From contig NZ_KB890024.1 of NCBI RefSeq assembly GCF_000372965.1, positions 1,490,839 to 1,554,838 on the forward strand: 64,000 nt of DNA, written 5' to 3'. Shown one piece after another: positions 53,766-62,500 of the stretch (position 1 is its first letter; every line of letters begins with the position of its first letter). This stretch comes from Hoeflea sp. 108. GTDB taxonomy: Bacteria > Pseudomonadota > Alphaproteobacteria > Rhizobiales > Rhizobiaceae. The translations under genes and the position numbers were made by a program. The notes under the pieces were generated by a model, which saw only the letters and a program-made list of their open reading frames with translations, made no database searches and was not told the origin of the DNA.

Positions 53766-54521
53766 CTAGAGCCAGTTGCGCAGGCCCTGGGCGATGAGCA
53801 GTGCCCCGCCGGCGACCACCACGGTGTCGAGGATGGCGATGTGGCTGCGGTTGGTGAGGCCTGACGCCAGCCGCTTGGCGATGAACGCGCCTGGCGTGGC
53901 GCTGAAGCCGATCACCAGGGCCATCGCCACCGACGAGAACGGCAGGAAGCCTGCGGTCTGGAACACCAGCACCTTGGCGAGGCCGAGCGTCATTGAAATG
54001 CCGGCGTCGGTGGCAACCACGGCCCTGCCGCCGAGGCCGGCGGCCAAAAGGATGGTGATGAGCACGACGCCGGCCCCTGATGTGCCGCCGGCAAGCAGGC
54101 CATAACCCAGCCCGGCGGCGCGGAGCCCCGCGCCTCGGAGATTGCCGCGGGCCCGCATCAGGAGCCGCCTGACCGGCACCAGCACGATCAGCACCGCGCC
54201 GATGAGCAGCGTGATGCCGGGACCCGACAGCAGCGTGTAGCCATAGGCCCCGGCAAGACAGGCAGGGAAGGCGAAGGCGCCGACGGCAAGGGCCGTGCGG
54301 CGGTCGAAGTCGGTGCGGAAGGCGGTCAGCCGGCTGCCATTGGTCATCAGCGCCGAGACGCTAATGATCGGCACCACCGCCTCAGGCCCGACGATGGGCA
54401 GCAGCACCGGCGGCAGCAACAGGCCAGTTCCGTAGCCGGTGACGCCGCCGAGGATGGCGGCGCAGAACGACACCACCGCCACCAGCAGATATTGCCACAG
54501 CGCTACGTCACCAAAGGTCAC
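53766..54521 (-). CDS. TauE/SafE family permease
   Basis: The 251-residue inner membrane protein has eight predicted helices and the family repeats AILGGVTGYGTGLLLPPVLLP and LLAGGTSGAGVVLI. TauE/SafE members export sulfite, sulfoacetate and related anions; the substrate here is unknown and no sulfur genes are near. Confidence 0.82.
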   Translation of the reverse strand: MTFGDVALWQYLLVAVVSFCAAILGGVTGYGTGLLLPPVLLPIVGPEAVVPIISVSALMTNGSRLTAFRTDFDRRTALAVGAFAFPACLAGAYGYTLLSGPGITLLIGAVLIVLVPVRRLLMRARGNLRGAGLRAAGLGYGLLAGGTSGAGVVLITILLAAGLGGRAVVATDAGISMTLGLAKVLVFQTAGFLPFSSVAMALVIGFSATPGAFIAKRLASGLTNRSHIAILDTVVVAGGALLIAQGLRNWL

Positions 54522-54692
54522 GACTCAGCCCAGCCTCAATGTGGATTGCCCGGCCGTTCTGGGGCAGTTGCGGCCTGCCGGCAAGGCTGCGCCGGCAAAG
54601 CATCTGGCTTGCCGCGGTCCAGTCAGTGGCTTCTGGATCGACACGCATGCTCGTGTAGTATCGCGCAAGGACTTCTTCCGGGACGCCACAAC

Positions 54693-55319
54693 ATGATGCT
54701 CATCGGCCAGTATGACAGCCCCTTCGTCCGCCGCGTCGGCATAGCGCTCAGGCTCTATGGCGTTTCGTTTACGCACGAGCCGTGGTCGGCCTTCGGCGAT
54801 GCCGACAAGATCAGGCGCTACAATCCGCTGACGCGGGTGCCGACGCTGGTGCTCGACAACGGCGACTCGCTGATCGAGAGCCACATCATCCTCGATTATC
54901 TCGACAGCCTGGCGCCCGGCGGGCAGGCGATGTTCCCGATCGCCGAGCCGGCGCGCCACCAGGCGCTGAAGGTCGGCGCCCTTGCCATGGGCCTGGGCGA
55001 CAAGGCGGTAAGCTTGTTCTACGAGCGGCGGCTGCACAAGGAAGTGTCGACCGTCTGGGTGGAGCGCTGCCGCACCCAGATCACCGACGTGCTGGGCGTG
55101 CTGGAAGCCGATCGCGCGAGCAGAGACAGCGACTACTGGTTCGGCGACCGCATCGGCCATGCCGATGTCGGCGTGGCGTGCGTGCTGCGCTTCATCAACG
55201 ATGCCCATCCTGGGCTGGTGGCGATGGATGCGTTCCCTTCGCTCGCGGCGCTGTCGGCCCGGCTCGAGGCGATGCCGGTGTTCCAGGAAATCAGCCAGGA
55301 GTTCATCCCGCCGGCCTGA
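54693..55319 (+). CDS. Glutathione S-transferase family protein
   Basis: The 208-residue protein has a thioredoxin-like N-terminal domain (LIGQYDSPFVRRVGIALRLYG, NPLTRVPTLVLDNGDSLIESHIILDYL) and an all-helical C-terminal domain. The Ser of YDSPFVRR is the likely glutathione-activating residue. Two ATG codons are adjacent; 54693 was used. Substrate unknown. Confidence 0.87.
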   Translation: MMLIGQYDSPFVRRVGIALRLYGVSFTHEPWSAFGDADKIRRYNPLTRVPTLVLDNGDSLIESHIILDYLDSLAPGGQAMFPIAEPARHQALKVGALAMGLGDKAVSLFYERRLHKEVSTVWVERCRTQITDVLGVLEADRASRDSDYWFGDRIGHADVGVACVLRFINDAHPGLVAMDAFPSLAALSARLEAMPVFQEISQEFIPPA

Positions 55320-55333
55320 GGCCCGCCACGGGA

Positions 55334-55951
55334 TCAGGCCCGGCCGGAGCGCTGTCTTTCGATGGCCTGGAAGCGGTCGACAAAAGCCTTCTGGACGCGC
55401 TTGGCCGGCTGCGGCGCAAGGTCGAGCCCGTCACTGGAAATGCCGCGCGGGCGACCGAAAAACTGCGTTGCTTCAGCCACTGAGAAGCCGGCGAGTTCGG
55501 TCGCCTCGAAATAGGCAGCGATCTGGTCGGCGCGTTTGATCTCTTTCTTGAGGCCTTGGGAGATCGTGCCGGGCAGGCTGAAGCGTAGGTGGACAGCGTG
55601 CTGTAGCCGCTCCTCACAGGTCTTGTAGCCGCCGCCGACCACCGACTTGAACGGCGAGATCATGTCGCCGATGACGTATTCGGGCGCGTCGTGCAACAGC
55701 GCGGCCAGCTGTGCCTCGGGCGAGGCGTCGGGCGCGATCCGGCGAAAGATCTGCTCGACCAGCAGCGAATGCTGCGCCACCGAAAAGGCGTGGTCACCCG
55801 AGGTCTGGCCGTTCCAGCGAGCGACGCGGGCGAGGCCGTGGGCGATGTCCGATATCTCGACGTCGAGCGGCGAGGGATCGAGCAGGTCGAGGCGGCGGCC
55901 CGACAGCATGCGCTGCCAGGCCCGTGGCGGGGCGCCGGGGCGGTCGGCCAT
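55334..55951 (-). CDS. HD domain hydrolase, YfbR/5'-nucleotidase-like
   Basis: The 205-residue protein has an HD domain: HAFSVAQHSLLVE, LLHDAPEYVIGDMISP and ADQIAAYFEATEL. YfbR-like proteins are deoxynucleoside 5'-monophosphatases; this is the closest assignment. Its start overlaps the ygfZ stop (ATGA), so the two are coupled. Confidence 0.82.
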   Translation of the reverse strand: MADRPGAPPRAWQRMLSGRRLDLLDPSPLDVEISDIAHGLARVARWNGQTSGDHAFSVAQHSLLVEQIFRRIAPDASPEAQLAALLHDAPEYVIGDMISPFKSVVGGGYKTCEERLQHAVHLRFSLPGTISQGLKKEIKRADQIAAYFEATELAGFSVAEATQFFGRPRGISSDGLDLAPQPAKRVQKAFVDRFQAIERQRSGRA

Positions 55952-56805
55952 CAGGCGTCTTCCGCGATGGCGGCTTCGGGATAGGTGAAACGTGCCCAGT
56001 CGGGGATCGCAGGGGTGACCGCGACGTCGCCGGCTGTGATCGCAGCGCCGGCGTCGAGCGCTGCCTTCACCCTGTCGATGCGGGCGATGGCGAGGCCGTG
56101 CTTGCCCGAAACCGAGCCGAGCGTGCCGACAACCTTGCCGCCTGACATGAGGTCGGTGCCAGGGGCAGGCAGGTCGGAGGCAGCGGATATCAAAAGCACG
56201 CGGCGGCGCGCCGTGCCGCGGTGCTGCATGCGTGAGACGACCTCCTGGCCGATGAAGCAGCCCTTCTTGAAACCGATGCCGTCGAGCTGGTCGAGCAGCA
56301 CGTCATGCGGGAAGGCGTCGGCAAGCGCATAGTCGGGGCCGCTCTCGGCGACGCCGCTGGCGATGCGGAGGGCGTGCCAGTCGGCCTCGGTGGCATCGGC
56401 TGCAGGCGCCGAACCGTAGTGGCGGAAGACAGGCTGCTGCAAGCGGCTGTCGCGGACAGTTGAATCGGATTGGGAGGCAGCTGAATCATCTTGCCACGAG
56501 ACCGAGACAACCAATTGATTCTGCTTGGAAATGTCTGCCTTGGCTCGCAGCTTGTAGAGCATCAGGCGGCGGACAAGATCGTCAGCGATGTCGGCACGGC
56601 ATTCGAGCCGGAGCCCGTTTTCGCCGCTGCGCGACACCAGGAAATCGAACATGATCTTGCCTTGCGGGGCGAGCAGAGCGCCTGGTTTGGCCTCGCGCTC
56701 ACCGAGCGCCGCAAGGTCGACGGTCAGGATGCTTTGCAGGAAATGCTCGGCGTCGGGACCGGAGACATCTATGGTGGCGCGGTCGGCGAGAATGGCTGTC
56801 GGCAT
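55951..56805 (-). CDS. ygfZ: Folate-binding YgfZ protein (Fe-S cluster assembly)
   Basis: The 284-residue protein helps maintain certain Fe-S enzymes and resembles glycine cleavage T protein. The signature KGCFIGQEVVSRMQ with its Cys is present at about 195-205. ATG at 56805 begins MPTAILADRATI; a longer frame running antisense to the dihydroorotase gene was rejected. It is divergent from that gene. Confidence 0.92.
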   Translation of the reverse strand: MPTAILADRATIDVSGPDAEHFLQSILTVDLAALGEREAKPGALLAPQGKIMFDFLVSRSGENGLRLECRADIADDLVRRLMLYKLRAKADISKQNQLVVSVSWQDDSAASQSDSTVRDSRLQQPVFRHYGSAPAADATEADWHALRIASGVAESGPDYALADAFPHDVLLDQLDGIGFKKGCFIGQEVVSRMQHRGTARRRVLLISAASDLPAPGTDLMSGGKVVGTLGSVSGKHGLAIARIDRVKAALDAGAAITAGDVAVTPAIPDWARFTYPEAAIAEDA

Positions 56806-56874
56806 GGACCTGATCTTGCATTTCGGAGAGCCATTACGTAAGCCGCAGGCAATTTCCAGACAAGGGCACCCGCG

Positions 56875-58206
56875 ATGGCTAACACCTTCGATCTCATCCT
56901 CAAGGGCGGGACGGTCGTCAATCAAGACGGGACAGGCGTCCGCGATGTCGGCGTGATCAACGGACGGATCGCCGCGATCGGCGATTTGGGCAGCGCATCC
57001 GCCGGCGAAACCATCGACTGCCGCGGCCTGCACATCCTGCCGGGCGTCGTCGACAGCCAGGTGCATTTCCGCGAGCCGGGGCTCGAACACAAGGAAGATC
57101 TGGAGAGCGGTTCCCGCGCGGCCGTGCTTGGCGGCGTCACCACAGTTTTCGAGATGCCCAACACCAACCCGCTGACGACGAGCGAGGCGACGCTTGCCGA
57201 CAAGGTGAGCCGTGCCACCGCGCGCATGCACTGTGACTTCGCCTTCTGGGTCGGCGGCACGCGCGACAACGCCAAGGATGTCGCCGAACTGGAGCGTCTG
57301 CCGGGTGCTGCCGGCATCAAGGTGTTCATGGGCTCGTCGACAGGCGACCTGTTGGTCGAGGACGATGAGGGTGTCGCCTCCATTTTGCGCAATACCCGCC
57401 GCCGCGCTGCCTTCCATTCCGAGGACGAGTTCCGCCTGCGCGAGCGCCAGAACCTGCGCGTCGAGAACGATCCGTCCTCGCACCCGATCTGGCGTGACGA
57501 GATCGCAGCCCTCCAGTGCACCGAGCGCCTGGTGCGCATCGCTCGCCAGGAGCGCGCCCGCATCCACGTGCTGCACATCTCGACGGCGGAAGAGATCACC
57601 TTCCTCGAACGGCACAAGGATGTCGCCACCTGCGAGGCGACGCCGCACCACCTGACCATGAGCTCGGACGACTATGCCCATCTCGGCACGCTGCTGCAGA
57701 TGAACCCGCCGGTGCGTTCGGCACGCCACCGCGACGGCATCTGGCATGGCATCAGCCAGGGCGTCGTCGACGTGCTCGGCTCCGACCACGCGCCGCACAC
57801 GCTGACCGAAAAGGCCAAGCCTTATCCGGCCTCGCCTTCAGGCATGACCGGTGTGCAGACGCTGGTGCCGATCATGCTCGACCACGTGAACGCCGGCCGC
57901 CTGACGCTGGAGCGCTTCGTGGATCTTGCGAGCCATGGCCCGAACCGCATTTTCGGCATGGCCCGCAAGGGCCGCATCGCCGCCGGTTACGACGCCGACT
58001 TCACCGTCGTCGACATGAAGCGGACCGAGACCATCACCAACGCCCAGGCCGGCTCCAAGGCCGGCTGGACGCCTTATGACGGCAAGCAGGTCACCGGCTG
58101 GCCGGTCGGCACCATCGTCCGCGGCATCCGCGTGATGTGGGAAGCCGAGATCACCACCCCGTCGCAGGGCAGGGCGGTTGCGTTTTCTGAGGCGGTGGTG
58201 AAGTAG
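56875..58206 (+). CDS. Dihydroorotase-like amidohydrolase with an altered HxH motif
   Basis: The 443-residue amidohydrolase has the class I dihydroorotase scaffold: PGVVDSQVHFREPGLEHKED, FEMPNTNP, GIKVFMGSSTG with a candidate carboxylated Lys, FHSEDE, VLHISTAEE and GSDHAPH. The usual metal pair is Asp-x-His-x-His, but here Asp 60-Ser-Gln 62-Val-His 64 lacks the first His. The codon is clearly CAG. Such a variant may bind one metal, act on another cyclic amide, or be structural like the inactive PyrC-type subunits of some bacteria. No pyrB is nearby. The 3' end is duplicated downstream. Confidence 0.85.
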   Translation: MANTFDLILKGGTVVNQDGTGVRDVGVINGRIAAIGDLGSASAGETIDCRGLHILPGVVDSQVHFREPGLEHKEDLESGSRAAVLGGVTTVFEMPNTNPLTTSEATLADKVSRATARMHCDFAFWVGGTRDNAKDVAELERLPGAAGIKVFMGSSTGDLLVEDDEGVASILRNTRRRAAFHSEDEFRLRERQNLRVENDPSSHPIWRDEIAALQCTERLVRIARQERARIHVLHISTAEEITFLERHKDVATCEATPHHLTMSSDDYAHLGTLLQMNPPVRSARHRDGIWHGISQGVVDVLGSDHAPHTLTEKAKPYPASPSGMTGVQTLVPIMLDHVNAGRLTLERFVDLASHGPNRIFGMARKGRIAAGYDADFTVVDMKRTETITNAQAGSKAGWTPYDGKQVTGWPVGTIVRGIRVMWEAEITTPSQGRAVAFSEAVVK

Positions 58207-58237
58207 GTTTCCTGTCCCGTTCACGGGAGAGGAAACC
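58206..58237 (+). terminator. Long hairpin after the dihydroorotase-like gene
   Basis: Arms GGTTTCCTGTCCCG and CGGGAGAGGAAACC pair at 13 of 14 positions around TTCA, starting at the stop codon. There is no T-run, so it may be part of an interspersed repeat that also stops transcription. Confidence 0.5.
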
Positions 58238-58340
58238 GGAAGCCAGGTGAGGGTGGAGGCAGCCTCCCCGATTTATGCGCTGATCCCCATCCGGCCCCTC
58301 GAGCCGCCTTTTCCCCGTAAACGGGGCCAGGAGGAGCGGT
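58238..58340. repeat. Remainder of a palindromic intergenic repeat
   Basis: It includes a hairpin CCCCG / CGGGG (58313-58326) inside GCC-CTTTT-rich flanks and reads like the Mesorhizobium interspersed repeats seen at 18.9 kb and 24.7 kb. No gene is seen. Confidence 0.45.
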
Positions 58341-58434
58341 ATCATCGTGCGCGGCATCCGCGCCATGTGGGAAGCCGAGATCACGACACCCTCACAGGGC
58401 GATGCAGTTTTCGGAAGCGGCGGCGGTAAGATCG
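58341..58434 (+). pseudogene. Decayed duplicate of the dihydroorotase 3' end
   Basis: Bases 58341-58400 match 58111-58170 at 52 of 60 positions in my alignment and still encode IVRGIRAMWEAEITTPSQG. After that similarity fades into VFGSGGGKI instead of FSEAVVK. The stop codon is lost. It is a remnant of a tandem duplication or of a second paralogue; it has no start codon or domain of its own. Confidence 0.75.
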
Positions 58435-58557
58435 TTCGCGAAGGGATCAGTCCCGTCGTTGGCGTTCAGCCAAGCGGCGATCTATGTCACCGAGATTTTC
58501 TGAATACTCGCCAGGGCCTTTGCCGATTCTCGCTGAGTTCAAGAACGGCAGGCACCC
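58435..58557. other. Non-coding tail after the duplicate
   Basis: No gene or hairpin of note; it separates the remnant from the convergent hypothetical gene. Confidence 0.4.
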
Positions 58558-59373
58558 TCAATCGCCGGCGACGAAGAAGGCCCAGCGGCCCTCGGGCGTG
58601 ATGCCAAGGCGGTAGAAGACGTAGGCGCCGTACTGCTTCATGTCTTCGTAGTCGCCCGCCGTCACGATCTTGAACAGCTCGACCTTCTGACGCGGGTCAA
58701 GTTTGTCGAGTGGGATGCCGAAGAAATAGGGCCAGACATAGAGGTCTTCGTCAGTGCCTTCGCCGAGATGCACGTAACCGGCATTCAGCACCTCTTCAAG
58801 GATGGCGAGGATTTCCTGGCCGTCGCTGTCGCCGGAAAGGCTCTTGAGGAAGGCGACGGGGTCGCCCTCGATGTCGCCGAAAGACAGCTGGGGCATGGCG
58901 TCGCCCTGGCCGACGAGAGGACGGAGCTTTTCGATGTCGCCGGACTTTGCCGCCTCGACCAGAAGGCTGCGCATCCGCGCCACGGGCTCGGGCAGGCGGC
59001 TGAGGTCGTAGACGATCTCGGGCAACGGCGCCTCGGGGTCGAGATGCGGCATTGCCGGGCTGGTGGTGTCGGCGGGCATCTCGTCCTCGGCCGGCGACTG
59101 CTGGTCGGCTGGAGCCTGGTCGCCGGCAGGAGCCTGCTGAGTGGTGCCGGACTGCGGCTTCTGCACCGGATCGGGCATCGGCACCGAGTTTTCGGTCGGC
59201 GTCGACTGGTCGGCGGGCTTTGGCGGGGTGACGGGGGCCGGCAGTTCCTCGCGCTTGATCTCGCTGAGGGCAAAAGCAGTGGTGGCATGAAGCGGCAGCA
59301 TCAGCGAAGCCGCAAGGCCCAGGGCCGCGACGCGCACCATGGCGCGTGGCGCAAAATCAGTGTGTGGCCGCAT
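58558..59373 (-). CDS. Secreted conserved hypothetical protein
   Basis: The 271-residue precursor has an N-terminal signal (VAALGLAASLMLPLHATTAFA), a Pro/Gln/Asp-rich linker (about 45-110), and a globular C-terminal domain from about 115 with EGTDEDLYVWPYFFGIPLDKLDP and YRLGITPEGRWAFFVAGD. The last half resembles proteins found across Rhizobiales with no known function. It could be periplasmic. Confidence 0.75.
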   Translation of the reverse strand: MRPHTDFAPRAMVRVAALGLAASLMLPLHATTAFALSEIKREELPAPVTPPKPADQSTPTENSVPMPDPVQKPQSGTTQQAPAGDQAPADQQSPAEDEMPADTTSPAMPHLDPEAPLPEIVYDLSRLPEPVARMRSLLVEAAKSGDIEKLRPLVGQGDAMPQLSFGDIEGDPVAFLKSLSGDSDGQEILAILEEVLNAGYVHLGEGTDEDLYVWPYFFGIPLDKLDPRQKVELFKIVTAGDYEDMKQYGAYVFYRLGITPEGRWAFFVAGD

Positions 59374-59456
59374 CGAAACGTCGCTCCGGGGGATTCTCTA
59401 ACTTGCCGGCATGATGCCGAAACCGCGTCGGCTAGTCAAAGAACCGGGACGGGGGC

Positions 59457-59714
59457 TCAATGCCGCAGGCGTACGGGCTCGAACTCGCCGGCCTCGACGC
59501 GGGCGCGCATGCGGTCAAGCAGCGCCAGCGCTGCTGCCTCGCCGCCGGAGACCACGATCTCGGCAAAGGCGGTGGCAAGCGCTGCCTCGGCGATGATCTC
59601 GGGTTCGATGCCTGCGGAAAGGCCTTCCGCCCACGCCTCGTTATGGCTCTCGACGGCGGTCAGGCGCTTTTCTTCCCGGACCAGGGCGTCGATGTCGCTT
59701 ACGCTTTGTTCCAT
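59457..59714 (-). CDS. Small conserved hypothetical protein
   Basis: The 85-residue helical, acidic protein begins MEQSVSDIDALVREEKRLTAV. It has no transmembrane segment or Cys. Sequence features (long helix, Ala-rich) and placement suggest a genuine gene. Function unknown. Confidence 0.6.
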   Translation of the reverse strand: MEQSVSDIDALVREEKRLTAVESHNEAWAEGLSAGIEPEIIAEAALATAFAEIVVSGGEAAALALLDRMRARVEAGEFEPVRLRH

Positions 59715-59847
59715 TTCGGTCTTTCACCCTGCCAAGCGACCCGGTGATTCGGATCAACTTGAGCTATCCCTTTAATGTCCCGTTAAGAGAACTAACACAA
59801 TCGGCCGTCTGTGTACGGTCGGCAATGCCGGGAAAGTAAATAGCCTG

Positions 59848-60225
59848 TTAATTTCCGAAGCGCGAGGCGATGTCGCGGCTGAGCGCCTCGCCTTCCTTCA
59901 TGTAGCGGGAAATCGCCTCGGTGGCAGAGGGCGTGCAGGCCGTGTAGGTGCCGTCGAAGGAACGGTAGCCGCGGTTGAAGGACGCGATGAAGCGAGCGCG
60001 ACGCTCGGGCGTGGGATTTTCGGCCTGGATCAGCTTTTCCATCTCCGCCCGCCACTGCGTGCCCTTTTCGCCGCAGAGGTTGCGCAGGAAGTGGAGCGAC
60101 CCCAGCACTTCGGCCAGCCGCATCAGGCCCGGCTCGAACGGCGCTTCGGCGGCGCGCGCCGGCACGGCAAGCGCGGTGCTCGCGGCAAGCGTCAGGGCAA
60201 GCATGAAGGTCGAAGCACGCATCAT
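59848..60225 (-). CDS. TIGR02301 family secreted protein
   Basis: The 125-residue precursor has a signal peptide ending ARAAEA, then LAEVLGSLHFLRNLCGEKGTQWRAEMEKLI and RFIASFNRGYRSFDGTYTACTPSA, the alphaproteobacterial TIGR02301 pattern with two Cys. The role is unknown. It lies 59 bases from the NUDIX gene on the same strand. Confidence 0.83.
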   Translation of the reverse strand: MMRASTFMLALTLAASTALAVPARAAEAPFEPGLMRLAEVLGSLHFLRNLCGEKGTQWRAEMEKLIQAENPTPERRARFIASFNRGYRSFDGTYTACTPSATEAISRYMKEGEALSRDIASRFGN

Positions 60226-60284
60226 AAGCTTTTGTGGCGAAACAATTTGTCTGCCGCAAGGCTCGAAAGCAGGCTTTCCAAAGC

Positions 60285-60707
60285 CTATGCGGGAAGGACG
60301 ACGTCGCCGCCGAGCAGTTCGAGCACGATCTCCAGCGTCGAGTCGGTGAGCGGCAGGCGTTCGATCTCGGCAAGCGTGAAGAAGGCGGCCTCATCGGCGT
60401 CATCGGCAGCAACCGGTTCGCCCTTGAGATGGCGTGCGCCGAAGACCGTAAGCATGTAGAGCGAACCGCCGTCGTGGCGGCTGTCGATCAGGATTTCCCG
60501 CAGCGGCGCCAGCCCGCGGACATCGACGCCGGTTTCCTCGGTGAGTTCACGCCGCGCCGCATCTTCGAGCGTTTCGCCATCCTCGACCCGCCCGCCCGGA
60601 AAGGCATAGAGTCCCTTCGATGGCGCCCGGCCGCGCCGAACCAGCATGACGGTGGCGTCGCGCATGACGGCGACCGACACGGCCGGGACGATCTTGTTTT
60701 CGTTCAT
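60285..60707 (-). CDS. NUDIX hydrolase
   Basis: The 140-residue protein carries a full NUDIX box from GGRVEDGETLEDAA through RRELTEETG, with the catalytic Glu residues. It would hydrolyse a nucleoside diphosphate derivative or ADP-ribose-like compound. ATG at 60707 follows AAAGGGG; the longer frame overlaps the divergent YedK-type gene. Confidence 0.9.
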   Translation of the reverse strand: MNENKIVPAVSVAVMRDATVMLVRRGRAPSKGLYAFPGGRVEDGETLEDAARRELTEETGVDVRGLAPLREILIDSRHDGGSLYMLTVFGARHLKGEPVAADDADEAAFFTLAEIERLPLTDSTLEIVLELLGGDVVLPA

Positions 60708-60834
60708 TCCCCTTTGCCCGCCCTGTCTCGTTCTGCAACATCCCGCCCGGCATCCGGGCAGGGGGATAAGCTGCTTTAGCGGTTGCGGCGGGCGCGATCC
60801 ATCGCCACTTTCTGCATGAACGAGGATGTGAGCG

Positions 60835-61614
60835 ATGTGCGGACGGATTGCGGTGATTGCATCGCCTGAGGAGACGGCGGCCTTCATCGGTGTAGGCGAC
60901 CTCGAGAGCTTTCCGCCGCGCTACAATGTGGCCCCCACCCAGCCGATCCTCGTGGTGACGGCAGGCCCGCAGCGACCGCCGGGCTCCAACCTGCCCGACC
61001 GCATGGCGCTGCTGGCCCGCTGGGGACTAATTCCTGCCTGGGCCAAAAATCCGGCCGATATGCCGCTGTTGTTCAACGCGCGCTCGGAATCGGCGATCGA
61101 GAAGGCTTCGTTCAGAACCGCGATGCGCCACCGACGCGCGCTGGTTCCGGTGTCGGGCTTTTATGAATGGAAAAAGCTGCCGGGCAACCGGCGCCAGGCC
61201 TATTGGCTGAGGCCGCGCAAGGGCGGGCTGGTGGCGCTGGCCGGGCTGTTGGAGACCTGGAGCGAACCGGGAGGTTCGGAAATGGACACTGCAACGATCC
61301 TGACAACCGGCGCCAGCGCCGATATCAGGCATATCCACGACCGCATGCCGGTGGTGATCCAGCAGGAGGATTTCGCCCGCTGGCTCGACTGCCGTACGCA
61401 GGAACCGCGCCATGTCGCCGAACTGATGCGGCCGGCGCAGCCTGATTTCTTCGAGCAGATCCCTGTTTCGGACCTGGTCAACAAGGTGACCAATCTGGGG
61501 GTGGAGATCCAGGACCGGGTCGAGCCCTTGCCGGAGGAGGCGCCCGAAAAGGTGGCGAAGCCAAAGGCGGAAAAACGCAAGGCCGGCGACGATGGCCAGA
61601 TGAAACTGTTCTGA
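60835..61614 (+). CDS. SOS response-associated peptidase, YedK/HMCES (SRAP) family
   Basis: The 259-residue protein keeps Cys 2 (MCGRIAV), which forms a thiazolidine link with abasic sites in single-stranded DNA, the Asn of RYNVAPTQP, Glu of FYEWK and His of HDRMPVV. It protects stalled forks from strand breaks. The Lys-rich C-terminal tail is usual in Alphaproteobacteria. It is divergent from the NUDIX gene. Confidence 0.93.
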   Translation: MCGRIAVIASPEETAAFIGVGDLESFPPRYNVAPTQPILVVTAGPQRPPGSNLPDRMALLARWGLIPAWAKNPADMPLLFNARSESAIEKASFRTAMRHRRALVPVSGFYEWKKLPGNRRQAYWLRPRKGGLVALAGLLETWSEPGGSEMDTATILTTGASADIRHIHDRMPVVIQQEDFARWLDCRTQEPRHVAELMRPAQPDFFEQIPVSDLVNKVTNLGVEIQDRVEPLPEEAPEKVAKPKAEKRKAGDDGQMKLF

Positions 61615-61736
61615 CAGGCAGCAGGTGCAGTACGCCCTCGCGGGGGCGCGCAACGGACGCTCTGGCATCATAAATCCAGCATCCTGCCTCCGCGAAATCG
61701 ATTTCGCTTTTCCAGTCCGTGCATTAGAAGGGCGAC

Positions 61737-62354
61737 GTGTCCACGCCCATCATCTCTGCCGCCATCTCCGGATTCCTGCTCGGTGCGTCGCTGATCATTG
61801 CGATCGGCGCACAGAATGCGTTCATCCTGCGTCAGGGGCTGCTGCGCCAGCATGTGTTCGTGCTGAGCCTGATCTGCGCCCTGTCGGACGCGTTGTTGAT
61901 CGCGGCCGGCGTGGCGGGGCTCGGCACGCTGATCTCGCAGTCGCCGAAACTGATCACGGCCGTCACCATCGGCGGCGCGCTGTTTTTGTTTTCCTACGCG
62001 ATCATCGCCTTCCGCCGGGCGCTGAAGCCCGAGGTGCTCAAGGCCGCGAATGCGGGCGAAGCCAGGCTCGGGCCGGCGATTGCCGCCTGCCTCGCCTTCA
62101 CCTTCCTCAATCCGCATGTCTATCTCGACACGGTCGTGCTGCTTGGCAGCCTGTCGGCGGCATATGAGGGACAGGCGCGCCTGGCGTTCGGCGTTGGCGC
62201 TGCAACGGCATCGTTTGTCTGGTTCTTTGGGCTCGGCTATGGCGCGAGGCTGCTGGAGCCGGTATTTGCCCGGCCTGCGTCCTGGCGCGTGCTCGATTTC
62301 CTGATCGGGGCGGTGATGTCCGCCATCGGCCTGAGCCTGGTCAGCCGGATTTAG
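61737..62354 (+). CDS. LysE/ArgO family amino acid exporter
   Basis: The 205-residue membrane protein has five or six helices with the LysE signature AIGAQNAFILRQGLL and TFLNPHVYLDT. It would export basic amino acids such as Arg or Lys. GTG at 61737 is used. No LysG/ArgP-type regulator is next to it. Its stop overlaps the stop of a 49-residue gene on the other strand. Confidence 0.88.
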   Translation: MSTPIISAAISGFLLGASLIIAIGAQNAFILRQGLLRQHVFVLSLICALSDALLIAAGVAGLGTLISQSPKLITAVTIGGALFLFSYAIIAFRRALKPEVLKAANAGEARLGPAIAACLAFTFLNPHVYLDTVVLLGSLSAAYEGQARLAFGVGAATASFVWFFGLGYGARLLEPVFARPASWRVLDFLIGAVMSAIGLSLVSRI

Positions 62355-62500
62355 GCAGCCTTCTTGGGCTCTGCCTTGTCCTTCTTCGGCGCGCAGATCA
62401 GCGCGGCGAGGATCGCGGCGGGGCCGATGGCCCGGTACTGTTCGGTCAGTTCGGCGCTCTTGCTATGCGCTCGGTCTTGTTCGGCTGGTTTTCGTTTCAT
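62351..62500 (-). CDS. Small conserved protein of 49 residues
   Basis: ATG at 62500 follows GGAAGAG and opens MKRKPAEQDR; a conserved core reads AELTEQYRAIGPAAILAAL, and the tail is Lys-rich (PKKDKAEPKKAA). The pattern is of the kind repeated in rhizobial genomes as an unnamed short protein. It overlaps the lysE stop by four bases. Its basic, partly helical shape could suit nucleic-acid or membrane contact. Function unknown. Confidence 0.6.
   Translation of the reverse strand: MKRKPAEQDRAHSKSAELTEQYRAIGPAAILAALICAPKKDKAEPKKAA

Noticed and set aside
56806..57798. Upstream extension of ygfZ opposite the dihydroorotase gene
   Set aside because: The YgfZ fold starts at MPTAILADRA; the extension has no homology and is shadow sequence.
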